Shown here: piece after piece, positions 16,818 through 25,276 of the stretch
Layout: every line of letters starts with the position of its first letter
Numbering within the stretch: the stretch's first letter is position 1
From: JAWLHA01 sp041690535
Lineage (GTDB): Bacteria; Pseudomonadota; Gammaproteobacteria; Thiohalomonadales; Thiohalomonadaceae
Length of the DNA: 43,180 nt
Assembly: GCA_041690535.1 (NCBI GenBank)
Contig: JAWLHA010000038.1
Span: 1 to 43,180, forward strand
Reading direction: 5' to 3'
Program-made: the position numbers and the translations under genes
The notes under the pieces: model-generated
The model's input: only the letters and a program-made list of their open reading frames with translations
Databases searched by the model: none
Told to the model about the DNA's origin: nothing

Positions 16818-17533
16818 CGGCAGGCCGTCGGTGCCCGGTAGTAGGGTGAACTCTCCTCCATGGCCGCAGCCACGGCTCTGGCGACGTCGGCGCGGTCATC
16901 CGGGTGCACGAATTGGTAGAGGTCTCCTGCGTGACGTACCTGGACCTCGGCAGGGAAGCCGAGCAGCTGCGAGAGCCCTTCCGACCACACCACCCGTTCG
17001 GTTCGCAGGTCGGCCTCCCAGCGGCCCAGACGGGCCAGCGTTTCTGCACGGGCCATGTGCATGGTCCGACGACGTAGCTGGGCCACTGTGGCGGCCAACT
17101 CTCGGGTAAGGCGATTGCGTTCTGATTCGGCCAGTTTGCGCTCGGTCACGTCCGTGAACAGCACGGCCACCTGACCGGGCGCAGGGCGGTAGACCGTTGC
17201 CTCGAGGTAGCGTCCATGCACCGCGGTGTATCGCACCACGCGGCGCCCCTGCCCGGTGCGAAGCACCTCGTTGTAAGCCTCGGCCCACTCCGGCTCCGTA
17301 TCCGTAAAGAGTTCACTCACTGTTCGACCGATGATCGCCTCGCGGGGAAACCCGCTGTAGCGGGCGAACGCGGGATTGACCTCAAGGAAGCGGTAGTCAC
17401 GGGGCTGCCCGGTCTCGTCCGTGAGCGCCTCCAGCAGGATGTAGCCGTCCACCATCTGCTCAAACAGGGCGCGGTACCGCGCCTCCAATGCACTCGCCTG
17501 CTCCGTTGCGTTGCTTTCAATCCCACGGTCCAT
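16811..17533 (-). pseudogene. PAS-domain fragment, upstream part of the split cyclase gene
   Basis: A 240-residue frame. PAS 1 (about 18-130) contains DYRFLEVNPAFARYSGFPRE and ends in FTDVTERK. A second PAS (about 155-235) runs through RLGRWEADLRTERVVWSEG and FVHPDDRADVARAV, then stops abruptly after AAAMEESS, where the second half of the PAS fold should follow. The next frame (14439-16817) continues with more PAS domains and GGDEF. Moving between frames needs a -1 shift, and about half a PAS domain is absent at the junction, so a deletion plus frame loss explains it better than a single base error. The ATG at 17533 was chosen because residues before it look non-coding. Translational coupling of two proteins remains possible. 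Confidence 0.65.
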
Positions 17534-17616
17534 AGGGGGCACTTTGTCGAATCCGCCACCAAATGTTTTTTCGGAGGGGCACAATGCTCCTAAGGATAGG
17601 TGGTGGGCGGCCCGTC

Positions 17617-18387
17617 TCAATGCCCGGCGGAGTGGGAGACATAGATGACCATCACGCCAACCGTGATCAAGGCGCTCTGCTGGACGGTTGCCCCGACGTT
17701 TACGCGCCGATGCAGCCCGGGGATGAGATCGGCCACTGCGATGTAGATGAAGCTCGCCGCCGCGATGGCGATCACGTAGGGCAGGGCGTTTTCGACGCTC
17801 GCCAGGGCGAAGTAGGCGAGCAGCCCGCCCGCCACTGTGGTGGTGCTTGCGAGCACATTGTAGGCGAAGGCCCTTGCGCGGCTGAATCCGCTCTGCAGCA
17901 GGATGGCAAAATCACCCACCTCCTGCGGGATTTCATGGGCGGCCACGGCGATCGCCGTGACGATGCCCAGCTGCACATCGGTGAGAAACGCAGCGGCAAT
18001 GAGCACGCCGTCCGCGAAATTGTGTATGCCGTCACCCAGCAGGATGAGGAGGCCGGGCACCTGTTCGTGTCCCGGTTCACACACACCGTGATGGCAGTGG
18101 CGCCACAACACCATCTTTTCCAGTACAAAGAATGCCAGCAGCCCGATGAGCACGGTGCCCATGACCCCGTGCGCATCCTCTCGCGCCTCCAGCGCGTGGG
18201 GCAACAGGGCGAGGAAGGCGGCACCCAGCAGGGCACCAATGGCGAAGCTCACGAAGTGAGGCAGAATGCGCCCCCGCCACCGCTGGGGCAGCAGCAGGAA
18301 CGTGGCGGCGGCCATGGCACTGAGTACCCCCCCGAGCAGGCAAAACGCCACCACCATCCCAAGCACCGTCATAGGAGGTTCCGCCAT
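17617..18387 (-). CDS. ZIP-family divalent metal transporter
   Basis: A 256-residue protein with about eight membrane helices, the usual bacterial ZIP length. The two metal-binding helices carry HNFADG (122-127) and HEIPQE (151-156), which line the transport site. A His/Cys-rich loop WRHCHHGVCEPGHEQ (95-109) precedes helix 4, typical of the variable metal-sensing loop. It should import Zn2+, Fe2+ or Mn2+ into the cytosol; iron import would suit the neighbouring hemerythrin, but this is inference. ATG codons at 18387 and 18372 are both possible and neither has a good ribosome binding site. The downstream PAS fragment starts about 80 bases later on the same strand. Confidence 0.92.
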   Translation of the reverse strand: MAEPPMTVLGMVVAFCLLGGVLSAMAAATFLLLPQRWRGRILPHFVSFAIGALLGAAFLALLPHALEAREDAHGVMGTVLIGLLAFFVLEKMVLWRHCHHGVCEPGHEQVPGLLILLGDGIHNFADGVLIAAAFLTDVQLGIVTAIAVAAHEIPQEVGDFAILLQSGFSRARAFAYNVLASTTTVAGGLLAYFALASVENALPYVIAIAAASFIYIAVADLIPGLHRRVNVGATVQQSALITVGVMVIYVSHSAGH

Positions 18388-18609
18388 GAGCGCAGAAAGC
18401 CCGGCATCACAACGGAAGGATAGACCGCCTCCGCGCGCTGGCTTGGGTCAGGCGCGTACGTTCGGGGGAAATGAGGGCGGTGTTGGTCCCGCAATGGAGG
18501 GCCGATGCGGTTGCGGCCACCGCCCTTTGAACCCCACCTGCCGCGTGAAAACGGGCGCCCCGGCGCGATGCGCCGTCACTACGGGCCGCCCCGTGCTACG
18601 GGGGAGTAG

Positions 18610-19062
18610 TCAGCCCCAGAGTCGCCCGACCCACGACTTCTTTTTCCAGGATGCTCTGATGCCGCTGTCAAGGAAATGGGGGGCGTAGTGCTTGTCCGAA
18701 TCCAGAATGTGCTTCGTCAACCACCCCTTTAGGAAGTGGAGCAGTTCAAAGGTGATTGCGTGGCTTCCGGCGTCGAGCTTGGCGCGCAGATCATCGACCT
18801 GCGCAATGAGGTTTTCATGCTGCTGCTTGTGTTCTTCGTAGTCAGGGTACTCCAGAACACGCATGAGGCTCTCTTCCACTGCGAAGTGGACACGGGTGTA
18901 CTCGGCGAGTTGCTCGAGTATTTTGCGGGCTTCAGATGAACCGTGGTGTTCCTCGATGGCCTCGTGAAGCTGATTTAACAGACCCACAAGGATCTTGTGC
19001 TGCTCGTCCAACTCCTGGATTCCCACACTCAGTTCATCTGACCACTCTACGAGTTTGGTCAT
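18610..19062 (-). CDS. Bacteriohemerythrin
   Basis: A 150-residue hemerythrin with ligands H22, H59, E63, H78, H82, H118 and D123 all present (motifs DEQH, HFAVEE, HKQQH, HILDSD). It is closely similar to the protein at 42345-42836 through the core: both have HFAVEES, a PDY motif and an HFL-W-T-H block. The C-terminus ends SWVGRLWG after a lysine cluster, a Trp/basic tail. GGGAG about 10 bases before the ATG at 19062 is the ribosome binding site; longer upstream frames are non-coding. It lies between the methyltransferase (106 bases upstream) and the ZIP transporter (222 bases downstream) on the same strand. O2 binding is expected. Confidence 0.93.
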   Translation of the reverse strand: MTKLVEWSDELSVGIQELDEQHKILVGLLNQLHEAIEEHHGSSEARKILEQLAEYTRVHFAVEESLMRVLEYPDYEEHKQQHENLIAQVDDLRAKLDAGSHAITFELLHFLKGWLTKHILDSDKHYAPHFLDSGIRASWKKKSWVGRLWG

Positions 19063-19168
19063 GGCTTTGCGCTCCCAGGAAACTGTGAGACCGTGGCGCG
19101 GCTCGCGCCAACGTTCCGCGCCATTGTGCACCCGGGTGGCCGTGAATGGAAGCCGCAACGGCGGCGGG

Positions 19169-20047
19169 CTATCGTGAACCCACGGTTTTCGCGTGCGCGG
19201 CAACCGCCGTTCGCCGGGCGCTCCAACTCCCATTGGGGGCACCGGGGTCATCGCCCGGTGCGACCGTCCCGGTAATGGTCCCCCCTTCGACCAGTCCGGT
19301 AAGATGACGCTCCACCTCGCCGCTGGCGATGGAACCGACGGAGAGTTCAACATAGGTGCCCTTCAGCCGCCCGGAGAGCTCCTGGAGACGCGAACCTTCC
19401 GCTTCGGCCAGCCCGGTGACCCTTTGGAACGCCTGATCGAGTTGCAGGAACAGGTGCTGCTCGCCCTCGCCGTCCTGTAAGGTGACCACCCACTCTCCCC
19501 CGATCTCCGCAGGGATCAACCAGAGGTAGACCCGGCTGGTGTCAACGTCGCGAACCTCGTCGGGTTCCCACTCTCCCATATCGAAGTCGTGGGAGACCAC
19601 GGGCGTTCCGGGGCGGAGTTCATCCAGCAGTTTGGGGCGCAGTTTGACGTTCAGGCTGTTCAACAGGTAGAGCGTGACCGCGGTGGCGGGGCGGAGGTCG
19701 GCCTCGAAGAGATCGCCCTGGATGAACTGCACCTTGTCGGTGACACCGGCCTCTTCGGCATTGGCTTCGCTCTCGGCGATGCGGGTGGGATCGATGTCGA
19801 TGCCCACCCCCCGGGCGCCGAATTCCCGGGCGGCGGTGATGACGATCCGTCCGTCGCCGGAGCCCAGGTCGTAGAGCAGATCATCGCCCGAGACCTCCGC
19901 CAGCCGCAGCATCTCCTCCACCACCGGCTGGGGTGTGGGGACGTAAATGACATCGAGATCTTGGAGGGTCCGATAGGGATCGTAGGTGTCGGCCGATACG
20001 CCTGCTGCCAACAGAGAGAGCACGAGCACTGGGGCTGTTGCACGCAT
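19169..20047 (-). CDS. SAM-dependent methyltransferase with N-terminal signal peptide
   Basis: A 292-residue class I methyltransferase. The SAM-binding motif is DLGSGDGRI (60-68), followed by the acidic strand end GIDID (82-86) and QGDLFEADL; the fold covers about 35-180 and the C-terminal third is unassigned. Residues 1-19 form a convincing Sec signal peptide (hydrophobic core VLVLSLLAAG, cleavage after VSA), which is unusual because SAM is cytosolic. AAGGAG lies about 7 bases before the ATG at 20047 and overlaps the end of the permease gene, so the two are co-transcribed. Similar signal-bearing methyltransferases occur as conserved hypothetical proteins; the substrate is unknown. Confidence 0.85.
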   Translation of the reverse strand: MRATAPVLVLSLLAAGVSADTYDPYRTLQDLDVIYVPTPQPVVEEMLRLAEVSGDDLLYDLGSGDGRIVITAAREFGARGVGIDIDPTRIAESEANAEEAGVTDKVQFIQGDLFEADLRPATAVTLYLLNSLNVKLRPKLLDELRPGTPVVSHDFDMGEWEPDEVRDVDTSRVYLWLIPAEIGGEWVVTLQDGEGEQHLFLQLDQAFQRVTGLAEAEGSRLQELSGRLKGTYVELSVGSIASGEVERHLTGLVEGGTITGTVAPGDDPGAPNGSWSARRTAVAAHAKTVGSR

Positions 20048-20061
20048 GATCACACTCCTTG

Positions 20062-21405
20062 TCAACGCTTGGGATCGTCGGTTCTCCGGCGCTTGCCACG
20101 GCAGGGGCCGAGCAGCAGCGGCACCCCCGCCGCAAGGAGCGCCATGCCGAGCGTGGCGCCCACTCCGGAGTAGGCCAGGCTTGCGAAAAGCATGTAGCCG
20201 CAGGCGGCGAGGAACACCAGCGGTACGATGGGGTAGAGGGGCACGCGAAATGGGCGGGGCCGGAGGGGATCGCGCACCCGCAGCACCAAAATGGCCAGGG
20301 CGGTCAGCATGAAAAACAGCCAGAACACCGGCGAGACGAACTGCACCATGGTCTCGAAGCCCGACCGTCCGAACGTACCGGCCAGGATGAGGAGCAATGC
20401 GATCAGGCCCTGGAGCAGCAGCGCATTCACCGGCGCGTTGGTGCCGCCATGCCAGCGCCCCAGCGCCCGAAACAGAGGGCAGTCGCGCGCCAGTGCGTAG
20501 TTGCTCCGGGCTCCGGTGAGGATGGTGACATTCATGGAGGCCAACACCGCCAGGACGATCAGTACGCTCACCACGCGGGCGCCGGTCTCGCCGAACATCC
20601 GGCGCATCAGATCGGCCGTGACCACCTCGGAATCGCGCAGGCCTTCCATTCCCAGGATCTGCAGGTAACTGGCGTTGACCAGGAGGTAGAGGGTGGTGAT
20701 GATGCCGATGCCGATGATTAGAACCTTGGCCATGTTGCGTTCGACGTCGCGCACTTCGGCCGAAACGTAGGCCGCTTCGTTCCACCCCCCATAGGTGAGC
20801 AGAACGAACACCATGGCCGTGCCGAAGGTGGAATCGGGCGTCGCTGTGGTGACCGGGTGGTATTCACCGGGCGCCCCCCAGAGCAGCGCGACCGCGACGA
20901 TGAGCAGGAGACCCGCCACGGTCACCAGGGCCAGCACATTCTGGGTCCACTTGGCAATGGCAAGCCCCAGGAGGTTGAGCAGGGTGAGTGCGAGCACGGC
21001 CAGGGCCGCGTAGAGGGCGGGGCCGTGTGGCCCGGCGGGGTGGAGCTGGCCCAGATAATCGCCCGCCACGAATGCAAGCAGCGCAATGGAACCGGTCTGC
21101 AGCACGGCCAGCCGCGACCAGGCAAAGAGGACACCCACCGGCTTGCCGTAGGCGCGGTTGAGAAAGTGGTACTCCCCGCCGGCATCGGGGTAACTGGCGG
21201 CCAGCTCCGCGTAGCAGAGAGCGCCCAGGAGCGAAACGAGGCCTCCGAACAGCCACGCCAGCATAACGGCCGACTCGGAGGCGGAATGGGCGGCGACCAC
21301 TGCCGGGGCCTTGAAGATCCCGGCGCCGACCACGAGCCCCACAATGATCGCAACTCCGTCGAAAACTCGTAGCGAACGCGTGGGTTCGCCCTCCTGGCGA
21401 GTCAT
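20062..21405 (-). CDS. APC-family amino acid permease
   Basis: A 447-residue transporter with about twelve membrane helices, the normal size for the APC superfamily. The helix 1 break carries GAGIF (27-31), which contacts the substrate backbone in this family, and YAELAASYPDAGGEYHFLNRAYG (near 65-87) is the usual LAT/APC segment. The central block TYGGWNEAAYVSAEV is also typical. It should import or exchange amino acids; specificity is not readable. AAGG about 7 bases before the ATG is the ribosome binding site. The methyltransferase starts 14 bases downstream and the FAD oxidoreductase ends 70 bases upstream, all on one strand. Confidence 0.93.
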   Translation of the reverse strand: MTRQEGEPTRSLRVFDGVAIIVGLVVGAGIFKAPAVVAAHSASESAVMLAWLFGGLVSLLGALCYAELAASYPDAGGEYHFLNRAYGKPVGVLFAWSRLAVLQTGSIALLAFVAGDYLGQLHPAGPHGPALYAALAVLALTLLNLLGLAIAKWTQNVLALVTVAGLLLIVAVALLWGAPGEYHPVTTATPDSTFGTAMVFVLLTYGGWNEAAYVSAEVRDVERNMAKVLIIGIGIITTLYLLVNASYLQILGMEGLRDSEVVTADLMRRMFGETGARVVSVLIVLAVLASMNVTILTGARSNYALARDCPLFRALGRWHGGTNAPVNALLLQGLIALLLILAGTFGRSGFETMVQFVSPVFWLFFMLTALAILVLRVRDPLRPRPFRVPLYPIVPLVFLAACGYMLFASLAYSGVGATLGMALLAAGVPLLLGPCRGKRRRTDDPKR

Positions 21406-21475
21406 GGGCGTACCTTGGCCGGCAAAGAGGAGAGGAGACTGGCGACGAGGCTGAGTATAGATGAGGCGGTGTGAC

Positions 21476-22900
21476 TCAGATCCCCAGGTGGGCGCCCTGC
21501 CGGATCAGTTCACCCTGAACGTGCTCAAAGGGGATCGCCCTCGGGGCCGTGGTCCCGCGCACCGCAAGCGCGGCGCAGACGCCGGCGGCATGGCCGATGG
21601 CCATGGCGGCGGGAAACACCCGGTAGGAGGAGTGGGCCTCGTGCGTGCCCGAGATGCAACGGCCGGCCATGAGCAGATTGTCCACCCCCAGTGGCAGCAG
21701 GCAGCGGAGGGGAATGTCGTAGGCCAGCCCCGGGGGAAGTCGCCGGAGCATGGTCTTCCCGCTCAAGGGATCATGGATATCGAGGGGGTAGGCGTTGCGT
21801 GCGATGACGTCCGGAAATCTTCGTCCGTCGAGCAGGTCGGCTGCGGTGAGCTGGTACTCTCCGAGGATGCGGCGCGTCTCCCGTACGCCGATGTGGGTGC
21901 CGCTCTGGACCACATAGCTGTGGGCGAATCCCGGCACCTTCTCCTTGAGCAGTCTTGCGATCTGGTGGACCTGTTTTCGCCCCCGCGATTCGGCACGGGT
22001 GAGATCCCAGACGTCGATCCCCAGCAGCCCCTCCGGCGCGCCGACCCGGGTGCTGTTGACACTCACCTCGCCGGGATGGGGCGTGGCGAACATCAGCACA
22101 TCGTCCCGGGGGACGTCGAGCAGCCCCGCGGCCTTCGCCTCGGCGATGAGCTCCGCCAGTCCGTGCACACCGTGCCAGAGGTGGGGGTTGGCCTCGATGT
22201 ACTGTTCGAAGGCGTCGCGCTGCACCTCTGCCAGGCGGAAGAGCTGGGACATGGGCTGGACCCGCCCGTCCGCGACCCGTCCCACCTCATAAGGGGCCCC
22301 GGCCGATGCGGCCACATCGCCGTCGCCGGTGCAGTCGACCACCGCTCCGGCCTCGATCACCAGCGGCCCCGATTTGGTCTCGAACACCAGCCCGGTGACT
22401 TGCCCGTCGGTTACCAGGGCCTGGGAGGCCAAACTGTGGTAGAGGAGTTCGACACCGACCTCCTCCAGCAACTGTTCGGCCACCAGCTTCAGCAACTCGG
22501 GGTCGAAGGGGACCACATAGCCACACTCGGCTATGGGCGCCACCGCGCCTCCCGCTCGAATGAGTCGCTCGAGCAGCAGTTGCAGCGCACCTGCAACCAC
22601 CGGCTCCCCCTCGCCGTGATCGTCCGGGAGCAGGCGGGGCTTGCCGGCGCGATGGGAGGGCGCCCCCTGCGTGTGAAAGGACATCCAGGGCATCACGAGG
22701 GAGGCGGTGGCGGCTCCGCCCAGGAAACCGTAGCGCTCGGCGAGTATGACGCGGGCGCCGGCAGCGGCCGCCCCCATGGCCGCCCCGAATCCCGCCGGTC
22801 CTCCCCCCACGACCAGGACGTCGGTGTTGCCCGCCAGGGTGGCGCGTCGGGGCGGAAGCGTGATCCCAATGGGCTCCGCCGGTTTTTGCAGGGCTGGCAT
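21476..22900 (-). CDS. FAD-dependent oxidoreductase
   Basis: A 474-residue flavoprotein of the FAD_oxidored type. The Rossmann motif is VVGGGPAGFGAA (30-41) with an acidic strand end AER and FLGGAATASLV (59-69). A second dinucleotide-region signature, VVDCTGDGDVAASAG, lies in the middle, and GRCISGTHEAHSSYRVFPA is near the C-terminus, where flavin contacts are expected. No signal peptide is present, so it is cytosolic. The substrate is unknown; family members act on hydroxy acids, dihydroxy compounds or amino-acid-derived molecules. It starts 16 bases after the stop of the pyruvyl-transferase-like gene and is followed by an amino acid permease. Confidence 0.9.
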   Translation of the reverse strand: MPALQKPAEPIGITLPPRRATLAGNTDVLVVGGGPAGFGAAMGAAAAGARVILAERYGFLGGAATASLVMPWMSFHTQGAPSHRAGKPRLLPDDHGEGEPVVAGALQLLLERLIRAGGAVAPIAECGYVVPFDPELLKLVAEQLLEEVGVELLYHSLASQALVTDGQVTGLVFETKSGPLVIEAGAVVDCTGDGDVAASAGAPYEVGRVADGRVQPMSQLFRLAEVQRDAFEQYIEANPHLWHGVHGLAELIAEAKAAGLLDVPRDDVLMFATPHPGEVSVNSTRVGAPEGLLGIDVWDLTRAESRGRKQVHQIARLLKEKVPGFAHSYVVQSGTHIGVRETRRILGEYQLTAADLLDGRRFPDVIARNAYPLDIHDPLSGKTMLRRLPPGLAYDIPLRCLLPLGVDNLLMAGRCISGTHEAHSSYRVFPAAMAIGHAAGVCAALAVRGTTAPRAIPFEHVQGELIRQGAHLGI

Positions 22901-22916
22901 GGAGTCTCTCGGATTG

Positions 22917-24044
22917 TTACAGCCGCTTGGACTGGATCAGTTCGACCGCAATTTCGTGGGTTTTGCGGGCTCGATCTTTTAGAGCCGGAAGGGCGCGATT
23001 GATTCGCCGCACCAGTGAGCGGCGGTGATCCCAGGAGTGGTCCATGTAGGCGATGAGTCTCCCGGAGTTCACCAGCCGCAGTGGCGGCATCTCGATCTTG
23101 AAGCTCTCCAGCAGCCCGTGGACCTTGGATGCGTAGGGTAGGGCGACGGTGGGGATCCCCTGCAGCGCAGCCAGGATGAGGAAGTGGAGCCGCATGCCGA
23201 CGGCGAAGGAGAAGTGGCCAAGCAGGGCCATCAGCTGCCCCGGCGTGTAGTTCCCCTTGAGCACCGAGGCGCGCGGTGCCCGGAGCATCAGCGCGATCAC
23301 GGCGTGGGCATGCTGGGTATCCTGCTCGTTGCGCTCCATAGGGACGAAGACCACGTCGGCATCGAAGCGATCGGAGATGAAGTCGGCTGCGTTGGCAATG
23401 AGGGCGTGGTAGAAATTTTGATTGATGTCGGGGGCCGCCGCGCCGGGCTCCCGCACCGAGATCCCCACCAGCCGTCTGCCGTGGTCGAGCGCTTCCCGTT
23501 TCGCCGTATCGGGGGGCAGGGGCTCGGGCTCGAGGAGAAAGGCGGGGTCGGCGGTGACCACCACCTGGTGGTCCACATCGAGCTCCTCCAAGAGCTGCAG
23601 TGCACGCCGCTCGCGGACGGTGACAGCGGCCGCCCCGCGCACGGCCTCCCGGACCAACTGCCGTGCCCCCGGATCCTCGAGCGGGCCGATGCCCACGGCG
23701 TACAGCATATAGGGCACCCCCACCTGTTGGGCCAGCAGGGCCTCGCGTAGGTAGAACTTTGCCTCGGCGTCGAAGAGGATGCCGCCGCCGCCGATGAGCA
23801 GGAAGTCGAGCCGGCGGATCTCGGGGAGGATATCGGCACGGGACATCGACCGTACCGGGATCGCCCGCTCCACCCCATGGCGGCGAAGGGTGTCGGCAGG
23901 GTTGCGGGAGAAGACGCAGATCTCCACCGGGAGCGAACGGCGCAACTGCGCGATCATGGTTTGAAGGATGGCCTCGTCCCCCAGGTTGAGGCCACCGAAA
24001 GAGCCCGAGATGCCGATGCGATAGAGCGAGCGAGCTCTGCCCAT
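22917..24044 (-). CDS. Polysaccharide pyruvyl transferase family protein (CsaB-like)
   Basis: A 375-residue protein with the family hallmarks GGLNLGDEAIL (17-27), LIGGGGILFD (83-92) and the C-terminal block GMRLHFLILAALQGIP with PYASKVHGLL. CsaB-type enzymes transfer pyruvate from phosphoenolpyruvate to a sugar of a cell-wall polymer, creating a ketal that anchors surface-layer proteins; other members act on exopolysaccharide. GGAGA about 7 bases before the ATG is the ribosome binding site, and it directly follows a 14-base hairpin. No glycosyltransferase cluster is nearby, so the acceptor is unknown. It heads the run towards the FAD oxidoreductase. Confidence 0.9.
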   Translation of the reverse strand: MGRARSLYRIGISGSFGGLNLGDEAILQTMIAQLRRSLPVEICVFSRNPADTLRRHGVERAIPVRSMSRADILPEIRRLDFLLIGGGGILFDAEAKFYLREALLAQQVGVPYMLYAVGIGPLEDPGARQLVREAVRGAAAVTVRERRALQLLEELDVDHQVVVTADPAFLLEPEPLPPDTAKREALDHGRRLVGISVREPGAAAPDINQNFYHALIANAADFISDRFDADVVFVPMERNEQDTQHAHAVIALMLRAPRASVLKGNYTPGQLMALLGHFSFAVGMRLHFLILAALQGIPTVALPYASKVHGLLESFKIEMPPLRLVNSGRLIAYMDHSWDHRRSLVRRINRALPALKDRARKTHEIAVELIQSKRL

Positions 24045-24054
24045 TCGATGTCTC

Positions 24055-24087
24055 CTGTCCTGAAGGCGCTTCGCGCCTTCAGGACAG
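24055..24087 (-). terminator. Perfect 14-base hairpin between the EF-hand and pyruvyl-transferase genes
   Basis: CTGTCCTGAAGGCG (24055-24068) pairs perfectly with 24074-24087 around a 5-base loop. It lies 6 bases after the EF-hand gene stop and 10 bases before the next start, and no T run follows. The downstream arm ends next to the GGAGA ribosome binding site of the next gene. It may end or protect the upstream transcript, or tune initiation downstream. Confidence 0.6.
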
Positions 24088-24093
24088 TGTGCG

Positions 24094-24987
24094 CTATTCC
24101 ATGGTGGAGCCGCCGCTCGGTGTGGTTTCCTGCGACTGTCTCAGTTCGAAAGCGGAGAACTCGGCCTGGTCGAGGTCCCCGCTGTTATCCAAATCCCACT
24201 GCTGCCACTGCTGGCTGAGTTGGGGATGCGCCTCGATCTCGGACGCGGTCAGATTTCCACTTCCGTCCTGATCGAGCTCATCGAATGAAGGGCCTGTCTG
24301 GGCACCCGCTGGAGCGCCACCCATGGCGGAGATGTCCTCCTCGAAGGCGGCGAATTCGGACTCTTCGATGGTACCGCTCTGGTCACGATCGTACTGCTGC
24401 CACTGTTCGGCAAGGGTGGGGTGTTGCTGGAGTTCGGACTGGGAGAGGCTGCCGCTGTTGTCCTGGTCCAGTTGTTGGAACGAAAGCGGCTGTCCCGCCG
24501 CTGCAGCGCCCGCTTCCTGCTCCAACTGGGCGAGCTGCACATCGTCCTGATCCAGATCGGAGTATTGCTCCTCGTCGTATTCGGCCTGCTCCTGGAGCTG
24601 CTCTTTGGAGGCGTCGGTTTGGGCAACGATCCTGTCGTCCTGCATCGACAGGGAATCCACGCTCACCACGAACCTGTCTGCGCCGATCCCGAGGAAACCG
24701 CCCGAACTGACCACCGCATAGAGCTTGTTGTCCTGCTGGCTGCGAACGATCTTGTCCACATCGCCGAGCTCGTTCCCTTGCTGATCGACCACAGTTTTTC
24801 CGCTCAGATCATCCGCGGTCTGGCTCATCACATCCTGCCCCATGGCCGGCTGCTGTTGCGTGCCCATGGTTCCGCCGCTGTCGCCCTCCATCGTGTCTTG
24901 CTGTGCGTGGGCGATGCCCAGCGGGCCGGCCAACACGGCCCCCAGGGCGGCGGCAATCAAGGTGGGTCGAAGCTTGCTGTTCTGCAT
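24094..24987 (-). CDS. Exported PRC-barrel protein with four EF-hand calcium loops
   Basis: A 297-residue acidic protein. Residues 1-28 are a Sec signal peptide (cleavage after AHA). A PRC-barrel-like domain spans about 53-125 (DDLSGKTVVDQQGNELGDVDK, then FLGIGADRFVVS). Four 12-residue EF-hand loops follow, each with Asp at positions 1 and 3 and Glu at 12: 174-185, 200-211, 239-250 and 265-276. They are arranged as two pairs, with QHPTLAEQWQQ and AHPQLSQQWQQ spacers that reveal an internal duplication. It probably binds Ca2+ in the periplasm or outside; the role is unknown. The ATG at 24987 has a strong AGGAGG site. It is divergent from the fused binding-protein gene, and 24988-25276 must contain both promoters. 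Confidence 0.88.
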   Translation of the reverse strand: MQNSKLRPTLIAAALGAVLAGPLGIAHAQQDTMEGDSGGTMGTQQQPAMGQDVMSQTADDLSGKTVVDQQGNELGDVDKIVRSQQDNKLYAVVSSGGFLGIGADRFVVSVDSLSMQDDRIVAQTDASKEQLQEQAEYDEEQYSDLDQDDVQLAQLEQEAGAAAAGQPLSFQQLDQDNSGSLSQSELQQHPTLAEQWQQYDRDQSGTIEESEFAAFEEDISAMGGAPAGAQTGPSFDELDQDGSGNLTASEIEAHPQLSQQWQQWDLDNSGDLDQAEFSAFELRQSQETTPSGGSTME

Positions 24988-25276
24988 TGATGTTTCCTCC
25001 TTTCCTTGTGATGCCACGTGAGGAAGACCACCGGCACGATCCCGGTTGTTGTGGGTAGCATAGGCCAAACCGCGGCATCTGCCCTGAACAAAAGCCGCCC
25101 TTGGCCATTCCCGCTGGAGCATGAGTGGGGTATGGCATCCATGCGGAGGGGTGCATCCCGGCTCCGCCCCGGCTGTGGGTCGTCCAGGGGCCAGGCGTTC
25201 TCCCCCCGGGCGGCGTATGAGAGAATGGCCCCTTCGGGACCCGGCATCTTCAGGGGAGCCGTTTGGGAGCGGGACG

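Noticed and set aside
18266..18688. Plus-strand frame with a good Shine-Dalgarno (AGGAGGTT) before ATG at 18386
   Set aside because: It overlaps the ZIP start and the hemerythrin 3' end on the other strand, has no recognisable fold, and its composition is that of antisense GC-rich DNA. The ribosome binding site looks coincidental.
19169..20785. 538-codon frame joining the methyltransferase to an upstream segment
   Set aside because: The first 246 codons are an out-of-frame shadow of the amino acid permease gene. The true start at 20047 has a signal peptide and a Shine-Dalgarno.
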